Below the pieces are notes generated by a model. That model was given only the letters and a program-made list of their open reading frames with translations. It had not been told where the DNA came from and ran no database searches. 59,072 nucleotides of DNA from Mesorhizobium sp. WSM3626 (GTDB taxonomy: Bacteria; Pseudomonadota; Alphaproteobacteria; Rhizobiales; Rhizobiaceae), in assembly GCF_000513935.1 (NCBI RefSeq), contig NZ_AZUY01000039.1:1-59072 (forward strand), given 5' to 3'. A program made the translations under genes and the position numbers. Numbering within the stretch: position 1 is the first letter of the stretch; every line of letters begins with the position of its first letter. Of this stretch, positions 25,231 through 33,235 are shown one piece after another.

Positions 25231-26115
25231 ATGGAACCCGACATGGCTGATATCTGCACGCAAGGCGTCGACACGGGCTTTGTCGGCCTTGGCTTTGCCA
25301 AGGTCGCATTCCTTGGCCTGGTGCAAGGAATCACGGAACTGCTGCCGATTTCCTCAACCGCCCATATGCGCATCGTGCCGGCCGTGCTTGGATGGCAGGA
25401 TCCGGGCTCCGCTTTCTCCGCCGCCATGCAACTGGCGGCCCTTGCCGCCGTGGTCAGCTATTTCTGGGGCGACGTGAGGGATCTTTTGTTCGGGTCACTC
25501 GCCGCCCTCACGCGCCGCGATTTTGCCGACCGGCATTTCCGTCTGGTGCTGTGGATCGTGCTGGCGACGATCCCCATCGTCATCGCCGGCGTGGCGCTCT
25601 CGGGCGTTCTCAACACCTGCAATTCGCCGTTGCGCAGCCTGACAGTAATTGCCTGGGCCTGTATCGCCATGGCGGTCCTGCTGGGGCTGGCGGAAATCTT
25701 TGCCCGCCATCGGCGCACCATGGCCGACGCGTCGCGGGCCGATGCATTGCTGGTCGGCGTCGCTCAGATCGGTGCCTTGATACCCGGTGTTTCCCGTTCC
25801 GGCTCGACCCTGACGGCGGCACTGGGGCTTGGCTTCAAGCGGGCGGAGGCGGCCCGTTTCTCGTTCCTGCTCGGGCTGCCGGCCATCGCGCTCGCCGGCC
25901 TCAAGGAATTGTGGGAGCTGCACAAGGTGCATCTCGATGCCCATGGATGGTCGGTTCTCGGTCTGGGCTTGCTCGTGGCCTCGATATCGGCCTTTTTCGC
26001 CATCTGGAGCCTGATGCGCGTGCTCGAACGCTTCTCCGCATGGCCTTTTGTTATCTATCGCGGTGTGCTCGGGCTCGTTCTGCTGATGGGCGTGGCGATG
26101 GGGTGGCTTGTCTAG
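25231..26115 (+). CDS. uppP: Undecaprenyl-diphosphate phosphatase
   Basis: A 294-aa polytopic inner-membrane enzyme (BacA family). It removes a phosphate from undecaprenyl pyrophosphate at the periplasmic face so the lipid carrier can be reused for cell-wall synthesis. It shows both signatures: VQGITELLPISSTAHMRI, with the catalytic Glu and Ser motif, and IPGVSRSGSTLTAALGLG near residue 190. Several hydrophobic helices follow. Loss usually raises bacitracin sensitivity, and extra copies raise resistance. Alphaproteobacteria often carry more than one copy. It is monocistronic. Confidence 0.94.
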   Translation: MEPDMADICTQGVDTGFVGLGFAKVAFLGLVQGITELLPISSTAHMRIVPAVLGWQDPGSAFSAAMQLAALAAVVSYFWGDVRDLLFGSLAALTRRDFADRHFRLVLWIVLATIPIVIAGVALSGVLNTCNSPLRSLTVIAWACIAMAVLLGLAEIFARHRRTMADASRADALLVGVAQIGALIPGVSRSGSTLTAALGLGFKRAEAARFSFLLGLPAIALAGLKELWELHKVHLDAHGWSVLGLGLLVASISAFFAIWSLMRVLERFSAWPFVIYRGVLGLVLLMGVAMGWLV

Positions 26116-26262
26116 GCCGGACCGGCACGCCTCCGGTGTTGCGCGGCTGCAACCGCCAGGAGAGCATCAACCCATGCCCGAAGATGTGATCGGACGCCTT
26201 CATTGACTCCCGGCAATATCCGCCCTTAACGTTCTGTTAACAAAACAGATGGGCGGGGCCGG

Positions 26263-26889
26263 ATGGCATCCTCGATGGGTTGGCGCCGGAAGGCGAAGGG
26301 GCTGGGGCTTGCGATTGGCCTGATTGCTTTCTGTTCGGCGGCAAATTCCGCCTACGCGGCTCCCGTTTCCATGGTTGTCGGCGGCTCGACCTCCCAGCCG
26401 ATCGGCCACTATGATTTCTGCAAGATCCATTCCGCCGAGTGCTCGATCCGTTCACCCGACAGCGAGCCGGCGCGCTTGACCGCCAGGCTGTCGCGGGAGA
26501 TCAACGCCGTAAACCTTTCGGTCAACGCGCGCGTCAAGCCGATGAGCGACATGGACAATTACGGCAAGGAGGAATGGTGGGCCTATCCGGACAATGGCTT
26601 CGGCGATTGCGAGGATTACGCGCTGGAAAAGCGGCGTGAGCTCAACAGCCTGGGCATTGCCATAGCCAACCTCCTGATGACGGTGGTTCGCAAGCCGGAC
26701 GGCGAAGGCCATGCCGTGCTGACGGTGCGTACCGACAAGGGCGACTTCATCCTCGACAATCTTGTCGACAAGGTTCGTCTCTGGAACCAGACGCCGTATC
26801 GCTATCTAAAAAGACAGGCGAGCGACGACACCGGGCACTGGGTCTCCATTCTTGCCGGCGAAGAGAAGCTGGTCAGCGCCGTCAAATAG
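26263..26889 (+). CDS. Bacterial transglutaminase-like cysteine proteinase (BTLCP)
   Basis: A 208-aa exported protein of the BTLCP family (LapG-type). The signal peptide is GLGLAIGLIAFCSAANSAYA, cut near the Ala. The catalytic Cys is in NGFGDCEDYALEKRREL, the His in PDGEGHAVLTVRTDKG and the Asp in GDFILDNLVDKV, giving the full triad. LapG-like enzymes cleave large adhesins under c-di-GMP control through LapD. No lapD or adhesin is nearby, and its target is unknown. Two PilZ genes in the same window hint only at general c-di-GMP use. Confidence 0.9.
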   Translation: MASSMGWRRKAKGLGLAIGLIAFCSAANSAYAAPVSMVVGGSTSQPIGHYDFCKIHSAECSIRSPDSEPARLTARLSREINAVNLSVNARVKPMSDMDNYGKEEWWAYPDNGFGDCEDYALEKRRELNSLGIAIANLLMTVVRKPDGEGHAVLTVRTDKGDFILDNLVDKVRLWNQTPYRYLKRQASDDTGHWVSILAGEEKLVSAVK

Positions 26890-27003
26890 CCGCCGCGGGC
26901 CGTCCGGGCTGTAGTCCACGCTCCCCCTCAAGCAAATCCTTCATCGTGCCGGCAAGCGGTGCTATCCACGACAGTTCGTTGGAACCGACAATCCGGAACG
27001 CGC

Positions 27004-27792
27004 ATGGATTTTTTGACACTCCTGCATTCGGCACCCTTGTTGCTGGCCTTGCTCAAGGCCGCGTTGCCGCACGCGGTCGCCACGACGGTGGCATTCGGCC
27101 AGTGGTTCGCTTCGGTGCCGCCGTGCCGTGACGTCGCCTTCGAGGCGGCGAGCTTTCTCGTCTGCGAGGTCGATCCAAAACTGTATTCGATCGAACTGTT
27201 CTGGAAAGACCCGGCGGGCAAGCCTTTTCAATCGTTGCACAATCTCGACGACGCCCAGCGGACGGCCGGACGTACCATGCTGTTTGCCATCAATGCCGGC
27301 ATGTATCATCCCGACCTCAGGCCGGTCGGCCTCTATGTCGAACACGGCCAGGAAATGGCCGGTGTGAAGACGGGATCGGGTAGCGGCAATTTTTCGCTGC
27401 AGCCGAATGGCATCTTCTACATCGGCGGCGGCAAGGCCGTGGTCCGGGCGACCAGGGACTTCGTCAGGCAGCGACCAGCCACCGACTATGCGACCCAATC
27501 AGGGCCAATGCTGGTGATCGACGGCCAGCTTCACCCGAAATTCCGGTCCGACGGCACGTCGCGCAAGAGCCGCGATGGCGTCGGGGTGCGAAAGGATGGG
27601 ATTGCCGTCTTTGCCATTTCGAACGGCACGGTGACGTTCCATGCCTTCGCCCGCCTGTTTCGCGACGCGCTCGGTTGCGACAACGCGCTCTTTCTCGACG
27701 GCACGATATCGAGCCTGCTCGCTCCGGCCATCGGCCGCAACGACGACTACTGGAACCTGGGGCCGATGATCGGCGTCTTCAGGAGGCGCTGA
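27004..27792 (+). CDS. Phosphodiester glycosidase (NAGPA-like, DUF2233) family protein
   Basis: A 262-aa exported protein with the NAGPA fold. It has LLFAINAGMYHPDLRPVG-type motif (MLFAINAGMYHPDLRP) near residue 95, a GVKTGSGSGNFSLQPNGIF loop, YATQSGPMLVIDGQLHP and a final DNALFLDGTISSLLAPA. Human NAGPA uncovers mannose-6-phosphate by cleaving a phosphodiester-linked GlcNAc; bacterial homologues act on cell-wall or sugar phosphodiesters. The hydrophobic start LLHSAPLLLALLKAAL is a signal or anchor. The ATG at 27004 has a weak GGAA; an ATG at 26959 would precede it with no clear function. Confidence 0.87.
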   Translation: MDFLTLLHSAPLLLALLKAALPHAVATTVAFGQWFASVPPCRDVAFEAASFLVCEVDPKLYSIELFWKDPAGKPFQSLHNLDDAQRTAGRTMLFAINAGMYHPDLRPVGLYVEHGQEMAGVKTGSGSGNFSLQPNGIFYIGGGKAVVRATRDFVRQRPATDYATQSGPMLVIDGQLHPKFRSDGTSRKSRDGVGVRKDGIAVFAISNGTVTFHAFARLFRDALGCDNALFLDGTISSLLAPAIGRNDDYWNLGPMIGVFRRR

Positions 27793-27809
27793 TGCTTGGC
27801 GCCCTGGAT

Positions 27810-27838
27810 CGCGATACGCGCTAAGCCCGTGTATCGCG
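27810..27838. terminator. Hairpin between convergent glycosidase and DedA genes
   Basis: CGCGATAC (27810-27817) and GTATCGCG (27831-27838) form an 8-bp stem that overlaps the stop region of the DedA gene. It lacks a T-tract, so it is a weak terminator candidate shared by both convergent genes. Confidence 0.4.
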
Positions 27839-28453
27839 CCTGCCTCGCGGCCTGATGACAATTATGGCGACGATGATCGCCGCCACCATGGCCGCGATCA
27901 CCGCCAAGCCGAACAGGCTGGTCGCGTCGAGTTCGGGCAGATTGTCGGCCCCTTTCGCCACCAGCCATCCAGGCGACAGCACGACCGGCGCCCAGACGAT
28001 CGCCGACAGGATGTTGGCAATCTGGAAGCGGCGTCTGTTCATCCCCATCATGCCCGCGACCAGCGGCACGGTGGCACGCACCGGACCGAAGAAGCGGCCG
28101 ACGAAAACCGCGGCGAAACCGTAGCGCTGGAAGAACAGGCGCGCCCTGGCGATCTCGCGGCGATAGCGGCTGAGCGGCCATTTGTGGACGACGCCGCGCC
28201 CGAGCCATTTGCCGAGAAAATAGGAGATGGTGTCGCCGAGCGTCGCACCGATCATCGCGGCGAGGAGAACCGGCAGCGGCTCGACGATACCGGCGCCCAC
28301 CAGGCCGCCGACGATGATCAGCACCGTGGTGCCGGGCAACAGGATGCCGACCAGCACCAGCGATTCGCCGAAGGCCAGCAAGCCGACCACGAGGCCCGCC
28401 CAGGCCTGATGGTTCTCTATGAAACAAACGCTCTGGTCGATAAACGACTGCAC
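27821..28453 (-). CDS. DedA family membrane protein
   Basis: A 210-aa polytopic inner-membrane protein of the DedA family (SNARE-associated PF09335), linked to undecaprenyl-phosphate or other lipid flipping and to membrane homeostasis. Motifs are LLAFGESLVLVGILLPGTT, TLGDTISYFLGKWLGRG and GRFFGPVRATVPLVAGMMG. The last carries the conserved Arg and Pro of the re-entrant loop. The likely start is a GTG (QSFIDQSVCFIEN follows) after GGGAGCTTTC. An upstream ATG at 28669 gives a low-complexity extension and was rejected. With UppP 2 kb away, the region has two lipid-carrier genes, though not in one operon. Confidence 0.9.
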   Translation of the reverse strand: MQSFIDQSVCFIENHQAWAGLVVGLLAFGESLVLVGILLPGTTVLIIVGGLVGAGIVEPLPVLLAAMIGATLGDTISYFLGKWLGRGVVHKWPLSRYRREIARARLFFQRYGFAAVFVGRFFGPVRATVPLVAGMMGMNRRRFQIANILSAIVWAPVVLSPGWLVAKGADNLPELDATSLFGLAVIAAMVAAIIVAIIVIRPRGRRDTRA

Positions 28454-28781
28454 GAAAGCTCCCTTTTGAAAGTGTTCCTCAGCTGCCGCTGTCGAGCAGG
28501 CCCCTGAGTTCGTCGAGCTTGTCGTTGACGAGCCAGCCGCGTGGCCCGGCGCCTTGTCAGGAATCTTGGGAACGCCGGCGCAAACGCCGCATGCCGTTCT
28601 CAACAGCCACATCATGGCGCTGTCAAGGCTTGGCCGGACCGCTGCCGGCGGCTGTCTGAAAGGGGCCACAGCTATGGTAAAAAACTTGATTCAATCTTTA
28701 TTGGTAATTTCTCGTTCATAACTCGTCTGGTTGTCCGTCGGCCGTTGCCTTCGGTCTGTTGTGTTTTGAGTACAGGTCCAG
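28454..28781. other. 328-bp intergenic region with a possible gene remnant
   Basis: The minus strand just upstream of dedA (28567 to about 28486) reads QGAGPRGWLVNDKLDELRG and ends with LLDSGS and a stop, directly after an in-frame stop codon. It looks like the C-terminus of a lost gene, but no family was recognised. The right part (28675-28781) is AT-rich and likely holds the promoter of the GH25 lipoprotein gene. No RNA gene or other gene was seen. Confidence 0.35.
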
Positions 28782-29855
28782 ATGCGGTTACCAGGCGTCA
28801 TCAGTTTCGTGATCGCATCGCTGTGCCTTGCCGGCTGTTCGTCGACATCGGGCATGGATGCGCTCGACATGCAGAAGCCATCCAGTGAAACCACCAGTTC
28901 GGTTGTTCGGCCAAGCGCGCCGATCGCATCCGTTCCGCGGGCCAAGGCAAACGCGGCTCGCGATCGGGTCGAGGTTGCGCCCGAGGACGACACCGCTCGG
29001 CCCTTTGGCCTGGCGGAGGAGGAGACGGTGGCGTTTCCCGCAGCCGAACTGCCCGACAGCGTCGAGCCACCGATCGAGGAGGCTGCCCTGGTGTCCCCGC
29101 CGAAGCTGTTGTCGCGGGCGGTACCGCCCATGCTTGCAGGCCCGGTCACGCGCTACGGCTTCCGCGATGCCAAGCCGATCAATTTCGGCCGCTCGTCGCC
29201 CCGTCACCTTGCCGTGCACGGTGTCGACGTGTCGCGCTGGCAAGGCAACGTGAACTGGGAGAAGCTGCGCGCCCAGGGCGCCAATTTCGCCTACATCAAA
29301 GCGACCGACGGCGGCGATCATCTCGACCCGATGTTCGCCAGGAACTGGCGCGGCGCCGACGCCGCCGGCCTCAAGCGCGGCGCCTATCACTTCTTCTACT
29401 GGTGCCGCACCGCCGGCGAGCAGGCCGACTGGTTCATCCGCAACGTACCCAAGGTCGAGGGCGCGCTGCCGCCGGTGATCGACGTCGAGTGGAACGGCGA
29501 CTCCAGCTGCCAGCGGCGGCCGTCGCGCGAAAAGGTGCTGGAGAAGATGCAGGTGTTCACGGACAAGCTGGAGCGCCACTACGGCCAGCGGCCAATCATC
29601 TACACGGCGCCGGATTTCTACCGAGACAACCTTCAGGGCGCCTTCCCGGACTACCCGTTCTGGCTGCGCGCCGTGGCCCGGCACCCGTCAAAGGTCTATC
29701 CCGATCGCAAGTGGCTGTTCTGGCAGTATTCCGGCTCCGGCCTGTCGCATGGCGTGACCGGCCGCATCGATCTCAACGTCTTCCATGGCGATGAGCGGCA
29801 ATGGCGCGCCTGGGCCGGCGGCGGCGGCCGGCAGATGATGGCTGACTCGAACTAG
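28782..29855 (+). CDS. Glycoside hydrolase family 25 lipoprotein (lysozyme)
   Basis: A 357-aa outer-membrane or periplasmic lipoprotein. It has a lipobox in MRLPGVISFVIASLCLAGCS, with the lipidated Cys at residue 19. A variable Pro/Glu-rich linker (residues 20-140) follows, then a GH25 muramidase barrel. The barrel opens with VHGVDVSRWQGNVNWEKL, where the Asp is the first active-site acid, and holds the catalytic Asp-x-Glu in PPVIDVEWNGDS. It also has FAYIKATDGGDHLDPMF and KWLFWQYSGSG. It should cut the beta-1,4 MurNAc-GlcNAc bond in peptidoglycan, perhaps for wall remodelling. It is monocistronic. Confidence 0.92.
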   Translation: MRLPGVISFVIASLCLAGCSSTSGMDALDMQKPSSETTSSVVRPSAPIASVPRAKANAARDRVEVAPEDDTARPFGLAEEETVAFPAAELPDSVEPPIEEAALVSPPKLLSRAVPPMLAGPVTRYGFRDAKPINFGRSSPRHLAVHGVDVSRWQGNVNWEKLRAQGANFAYIKATDGGDHLDPMFARNWRGADAAGLKRGAYHFFYWCRTAGEQADWFIRNVPKVEGALPPVIDVEWNGDSSCQRRPSREKVLEKMQVFTDKLERHYGQRPIIYTAPDFYRDNLQGAFPDYPFWLRAVARHPSKVYPDRKWLFWQYSGSGLSHGVTGRIDLNVFHGDERQWRAWAGGGGRQMMADSN

Positions 29856-29887
29856 GACCGTCCGTCGCCCAGGCGCTCATTCCCGGC

Positions 29888-30076
29888 CTATCGGAACTGG
29901 TTGCTCCCGCTGTGCTTTTCCTCGCTCAGCCGCAGCTTCGTCCTCAGGCTCATGATCTCGGCGATCGCGGCATCGATCATGGCGAGAAGCGTCAGCGTGT
30001 CGTGCTGGGTTGGGTCGGCCCTGACATAGGCGAGCTGGTTCACGATATCGGGTTCGTCGTCGGCTTTGTCACTCAT
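29888..30076 (-). CDS. Small hypothetical protein, 62 aa
   Basis: It begins MSDKADDEPDIVNQLAYVRA and then contains HDTLTLLAMIDAAIAEIMSL and a basic end with KLRLSEEKHSGSN. It is predicted all-alpha and could form a coiled coil. A GGGACGATGCGC leader supports this ATG; another ATG two codons earlier is possible. No family is recognised. It converges with the GH25 gene and diverges from the DUF3592 gene. Confidence 0.55.
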   Translation of the reverse strand: MSDKADDEPDIVNQLAYVRADPTQHDTLTLLAMIDAAIAEIMSLRTKLRLSEEKHSGSNQFR

Positions 30077-30229
30077 GCGCATCGTCCCGGCTGTTGTCTT
30101 CTTGGATTTTATCCGATCGGGTCGATCGTCAAGTAGCCCTTTTATCACGTCATCGTGCGGATGGCCTTGCCGGCGTTCATCTCCCAATCTTGCGAATAGA
30201 CAAGACATTTTCGTCGCCGTGCTGTCTAT

Positions 30230-31249
30230 ATGTGGGCTGCTGCACTCTTGGTCGTCGGGGGGGACGAGTTGGAGCTCAAATTTCTATTGGTTGGCTTTGC
30301 CTGCACGGTCGCCGGCATGCTGTCGATCGTCACCTTCCTGAAATGGCGAGAGGTCAAGGCGGCCAGCCGCTGGTTGCCGACGCCTGGAAAGATCGTCTCG
30401 TCGCGCGTCGAGGCGCGCGAGGTGACGAGCTCCGGCACTGGCTCGGAAAGCAGCACTTCGACCGAAATCCGCAATTTCCCGGCCGTCACCTATGAGTACA
30501 AGGTGGGCGGCAAGACATATCAAAGTTCGCACTACAGCGTGCAGGAGAACCTCGGAAATTTCGAAGTCGCCGAAACCCTTGCGCGGTTTCCGCGCGGCGC
30601 GGCGGTAACCGTGTTCTATGACCCGTCCAGCCCGGGCAAGGCCGTGATCGAGCGCACCATGCCGGACGGTGCCTTCAAGTTCATGATCCAGCTTTCGGCG
30701 GGGCTGGTGGTCGGTGCGCTGGTGCTGGTGTTTTCCGTCGGTGGCGTGCTGGAGGCAATCGGGCCGCATTTGCCTAAGCCGCAGAACCTCGGTGCCGCGG
30801 CATTCCTGCTGTTCATGGGTCTTTTTGTGCTGCGCATGGGCTTTGCCCAGAAATCGATGGCCGAGCAGGCGACAAAATGGCCGACCACCGCCGGCCGTAT
30901 CGATGCGTCCGGCCTGCAGGCGATCAAGATCCGCGACCGGTTCGAAGGCGTGGGATACCGGCCTTGGCGCACTGTCTTCAAATCCCGCATCGTCTACAGC
31001 TATGGTATCGCCGGACAGCGCTACAGTGCCGATCGTGTCGCTTTCGGCGCCAGCGTGACGGCCTCGCTGCCCGGCCTCGTCGGCGGTCAGGCGAGGCGGT
31101 ATGTTGAGGGCGGCAAGGTCGACGTGCACTATGACCCCGCCAATCCCGCCTCGGCGGTGCTCGAATGCCGGGTGCGCGGGCTCTGGCTGCTGTGGGTCTG
31201 TTCAGCAGGCTTTCTCGGCGGCGCGGCGTTGCTGGTCGGGCTGGTCTAA
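30230..31249 (+). CDS. DUF3592 domain membrane protein (tandem)
   Basis: A 339-aa inner-membrane protein with two DUF3592 repeats. The first runs over residues 45-150 (WLPTPGKIVSSRVEAREV, YEYKVGGKTYQSSHYS and VFYDPSSPGKAVIER); the second over 215-320 (WPTTAGRIDASGLQAIKI, IVYSYGIAGQRYSADRV and DVHYDPANPASAVLECR). Hydrophobic segments lie near residues 15-32, 155-180, 190-205 and 322-338. A GGGGGGGAC just before an in-frame TTG at 30269 suggests the true start is MELKFLLVGFACTV, shortening it by 13 residues. Its function is unknown. The strong repetition suggests a dimer-like folded pair. Confidence 0.8.
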   Translation: MWAAALLVVGGDELELKFLLVGFACTVAGMLSIVTFLKWREVKAASRWLPTPGKIVSSRVEAREVTSSGTGSESSTSTEIRNFPAVTYEYKVGGKTYQSSHYSVQENLGNFEVAETLARFPRGAAVTVFYDPSSPGKAVIERTMPDGAFKFMIQLSAGLVVGALVLVFSVGGVLEAIGPHLPKPQNLGAAAFLLFMGLFVLRMGFAQKSMAEQATKWPTTAGRIDASGLQAIKIRDRFEGVGYRPWRTVFKSRIVYSYGIAGQRYSADRVAFGASVTASLPGLVGGQARRYVEGGKVDVHYDPANPASAVLECRVRGLWLLWVCSAGFLGGAALLVGLV

Positions 31250-31261
31250 GCGTCGCCGCCT

Positions 31262-31621
31262 TCAGCAGCGGACGAGAGGTCCGCTGTCGAATCCCCGCCA
31301 GGTCAACCGCACCGTCGCGCCATCTCTTCTGATATGGATGATGCGCGAAAAGGGTTCGTCGAGCGATGGGTCCTCGCCATAACACTGGCTGGCGCGAACG
31401 ATCCAACCGGTGGCGGTTCCGCGGAAGCTCGCGTGCTCGCAGCCGAGGTTGGGAAACGACAGGGCCGACTGATCCACCGTGAAGACAGTCTGGCGCTGGA
31501 CGTCTGCGGTCGCATGGCAGTTCAACCTGTCCCTGGACCACGTCCCGACATAGGGCGCTGCCGCTGCGGCCGGCACAATCGTAGTTGCGGAGATCGCTAT
31601 GATCATTGCCAAACGCTGCAT
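31262..31621 (-). CDS. Small exported protein with Cys residues, unknown
   Basis: A 119-aa protein with a signal peptide (MQRLAMIIAISATTIVPA, AAA-AP cut). The mature part has four Cys (RLNCHATADV, NLGCEHASFRG, ASQCYGEDP and LVRC) and a WSRDRLNCHATAD / RLTWRGFDSG pattern. This resembles small periplasmic beta-sandwich proteins, but no family was recognised. The start has AAGAGA six bases upstream; a longer reading to 31705 adds a basic tail with no support. It converges with the DUF3592 gene and diverges from the secreted pair 31805/32319. Confidence 0.65.
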   Translation of the reverse strand: MQRLAMIIAISATTIVPAAAAAPYVGTWSRDRLNCHATADVQRQTVFTVDQSALSFPNLGCEHASFRGTATGWIVRASQCYGEDPSLDEPFSRIIHIRRDGATVRLTWRGFDSGPLVRC

Positions 31622-31804
31622 CTTTTGTCTCTTGGGCCGCTGTGGCTGATCATACAGATTGCGGGTATGTGTGGGGCAAGTTTTCGATCGAGGTGCGATA
31701 GACACAGCGGTTCCGGATTTCGTTTATGGTTTTGCACGGATGATGCGAGACTGGGTAGCCCGGCGCAGCCGGCCCTGCTTCACAACGCTGTCTCCGAGAT
31801 TTCG

Positions 31805-32326
31805 ATGATCATTCGCAAACTGGCCTTTGTTGTCCTGGGTTCGATCGGGCTCATGCAAGCGGCGAGCGCCAGGGAATGCCTCCTGAGCCATGCCACCTAT
31901 CGGGAGCCACGTTCGGGCGCGGTCATGCAATTCCGGCCGCTCGACAACGAACCGGCGGCACTGACGACGCAGGTGTTCTCGCTGACCGTGCCCCATACCG
32001 ACATAAGTCTGCCGGCGGACATCACCTGGACCAACGGCAAAAATTCATTTCCGCTCGGCACCATCCGCCACGCCTGCACCGACGACGACCGCGAAGCGGG
32101 CCTTCAGGACGGCAGCGGGCTGTGCAGGATATGGGACGGGCAGGTCTACGCCCTGACCGGAGGCGGCGCCGAGCAACTGAATTCCCGCGAAGCGACACCG
32201 GCGCCGAAAGGGCTGCTGCTGCCGGAGTTCGGTGCGACGTTCGCCGAATGGCCGGATTTCGCCAACGCCAACCCCGACGGCACGGCCTGGGATGCCTTTG
32301 TGCTGACGGGATGCAGCGATGAATAG
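31805..32326 (+). CDS. Secreted hypothetical protein, first of a coupled pair
   Basis: A 173-aa protein with a signal peptide MIIRKLAFVVLGSIGLMQ followed by AASA-RE. The mature chain has Cys in SARECLLSH, IRHACTDDDRE, GLCRIWDGQ and VLTGCSDE, likely two disulfides. No catalytic motif or family was recognised. Its stop lies inside the next gene (8-bp overlap), so the pair is co-translated. The ATG is chosen because the upstream in-frame region from 31334 lacks protein-like character. Confidence 0.65.
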   Translation: MIIRKLAFVVLGSIGLMQAASARECLLSHATYREPRSGAVMQFRPLDNEPAALTTQVFSLTVPHTDISLPADITWTNGKNSFPLGTIRHACTDDDREAGLQDGSGLCRIWDGQVYALTGGGAEQLNSREATPAPKGLLLPEFGATFAEWPDFANANPDGTAWDAFVLTGCSDE

Positions 32327-32936
32327 CGCGATGAGACTGATCAGCTTGACCTGTGCCCTGCTTGCGTCCGCATCGATTCCCGTTGTGGCGGGCGAACCGG
32401 CGCCGTCGCGCCCGCCCATCGACAAATGTGTTTGGGAAAGGCTGAGGGACAAAAATATCGGGCTCGCCGCCTGGGTACAGCGCTGTGATTTTGGCTTCCG
32501 CCAGATTCATTTCGAATTCGTCGGCAATGCGCTCGCCATCAAGTACAGCGATGGCGGCGCGGCCGACCCGCTTGTCGAGGTGTTCGACATCAAATCAGGC
32601 GAAACCGCCGATGCTGCCGTGCAGCGGCTGTTCCTTGAAAAGACCGACAAGGCCGTCAGCGCCCGCTGTGTGCTGACGCCTTACACCGAGGGCACCGTGC
32701 CTGCGGACGTCAAGCGTTACACATTCAGTCCTAATGCTGCCTATGCCAAGAAGTTGAAGGCGCTCGCCAATGACGGGGTTCCCGAGCCGCCCTGCGGCGA
32801 ATGGGGCGAAATGCCCGACGGCATCCAGTATTTCGAGGTGCCGGCGGGTGAGGGGCGCAAGCTGCTGTTTGTCCGCGTCGGTCAGGACGAGCCGATGTTT
32901 GATGAGCAGACGTTGCGGATGTTGCCGGTGGGGTAA
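32319..32936 (+). CDS. Secreted hypothetical protein, second of a coupled pair
   Basis: A 205-aa protein with a signal peptide MNSAMRLISLTCALLASAS, cut near VVA-GE. It has conserved-looking Cys in IDKCVWERL, VQRCDFGFR, SARCVLTPY and EPPCGEWGE. FEVPAGEGRKLLFVRVGQDE near the end is a beta hairpin. The protein resembles no family known to me. Its start overlaps the preceding secreted gene by eight bases. Shared export, size and Cys content suggest that the two products act together in the periplasm. Confidence 0.65.
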   Translation: MNSAMRLISLTCALLASASIPVVAGEPAPSRPPIDKCVWERLRDKNIGLAAWVQRCDFGFRQIHFEFVGNALAIKYSDGGAADPLVEVFDIKSGETADAAVQRLFLEKTDKAVSARCVLTPYTEGTVPADVKRYTFSPNAAYAKKLKALANDGVPEPPCGEWGEMPDGIQYFEVPAGEGRKLLFVRVGQDEPMFDEQTLRMLPVG

Positions 32937-32958
32937 CTATTTGCTTCACTTTACCGGA

Positions 32959-32984
32959 CACCTTCTCCCTCCAGGGAGAAGGTG
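32959..32984. repeat. Perfect palindromic repeat (rhizobial intergenic type)
   Basis: CACCTTCTCCCT-CC-AGGGAGAAGGTG is a perfect 12-bp inverted repeat just after the secreted gene and 14 bp before the end of the 54-aa gene. It shares GGGAGAAGGTG with the repeat at 287-348. It has no T-tract and could act as a weak bidirectional terminator. Confidence 0.6.
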
Positions 32985-32998
32985 CTCGTTGTGTTGGA

Positions 32999-33163
32999 CT
33001 ATTTTTTCCGAGACGATTCGTTTCTCGTGTCCCCGTATCCAGGTTTTGGCACCCGTTCGACGGTCGTGGTATTGGGCCGGCGCTCGGCTTCTTTCACTGG
33101 GATAAAATGACCCGTTTTGGAGTCCCGGCCTAGGTCGAAGGTTTTACGCTCTTTGTTTGCCAT
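32999..33163 (-). CDS. 54-aa basic protein of the XRE-ImmA islet
   Basis: A short gene reading MANKERKTFDLGRDSKTGHF, then IPVKEAERRPNTTTVERVP, and ending in NESSRKK. The RDSKTGHFIPVKEAERRPNTTTVE pattern resembles small proteins found beside toxin, restriction or prophage-type modules, with a G-x-F-I/V-x-V strand and a conserved T-T-T-V. It is hydrophilic, lysine- and arginine-rich and probably cytoplasmic. Only a weak GAG precedes the ATG. It lies downstream of immA on the same strand, 145 bp away, across the candidate RNA. Its role is unknown. Confidence 0.65.
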   Translation of the reverse strand: MANKERKTFDLGRDSKTGHFIPVKEAERRPNTTTVERVPKPGYGDTRNESSRKK

Positions 33164-33199
33164 CTCATTTTCTCATAGATGCATTGCACCAAAGCTACC

Positions 33200-33229
33200 T
33201 CGACTCCGAGCGTCAGATTCCCCTATAAT
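33200..33229 (+). promoter_or_regulatory. Candidate promoter facing the immA 3' end
   Basis: TCGACT (33200-33205) and a perfect TATAAT (33224-33229) are separated by 18 bases. It points rightwards into a hairpin-rich 100-bp segment and then antisense into immA. No plus-strand gene follows. Confidence 0.4.
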
Positions 33230-33235
33230 AACCTT

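Noticed and set aside
26222..26262. Inverted repeat TCTGTTAACAAAACAGA before the BTLCP gene
   Set aside because: The arms are short and AT-rich, and no regulator of matching site is known; it may be part of an ordinary promoter.
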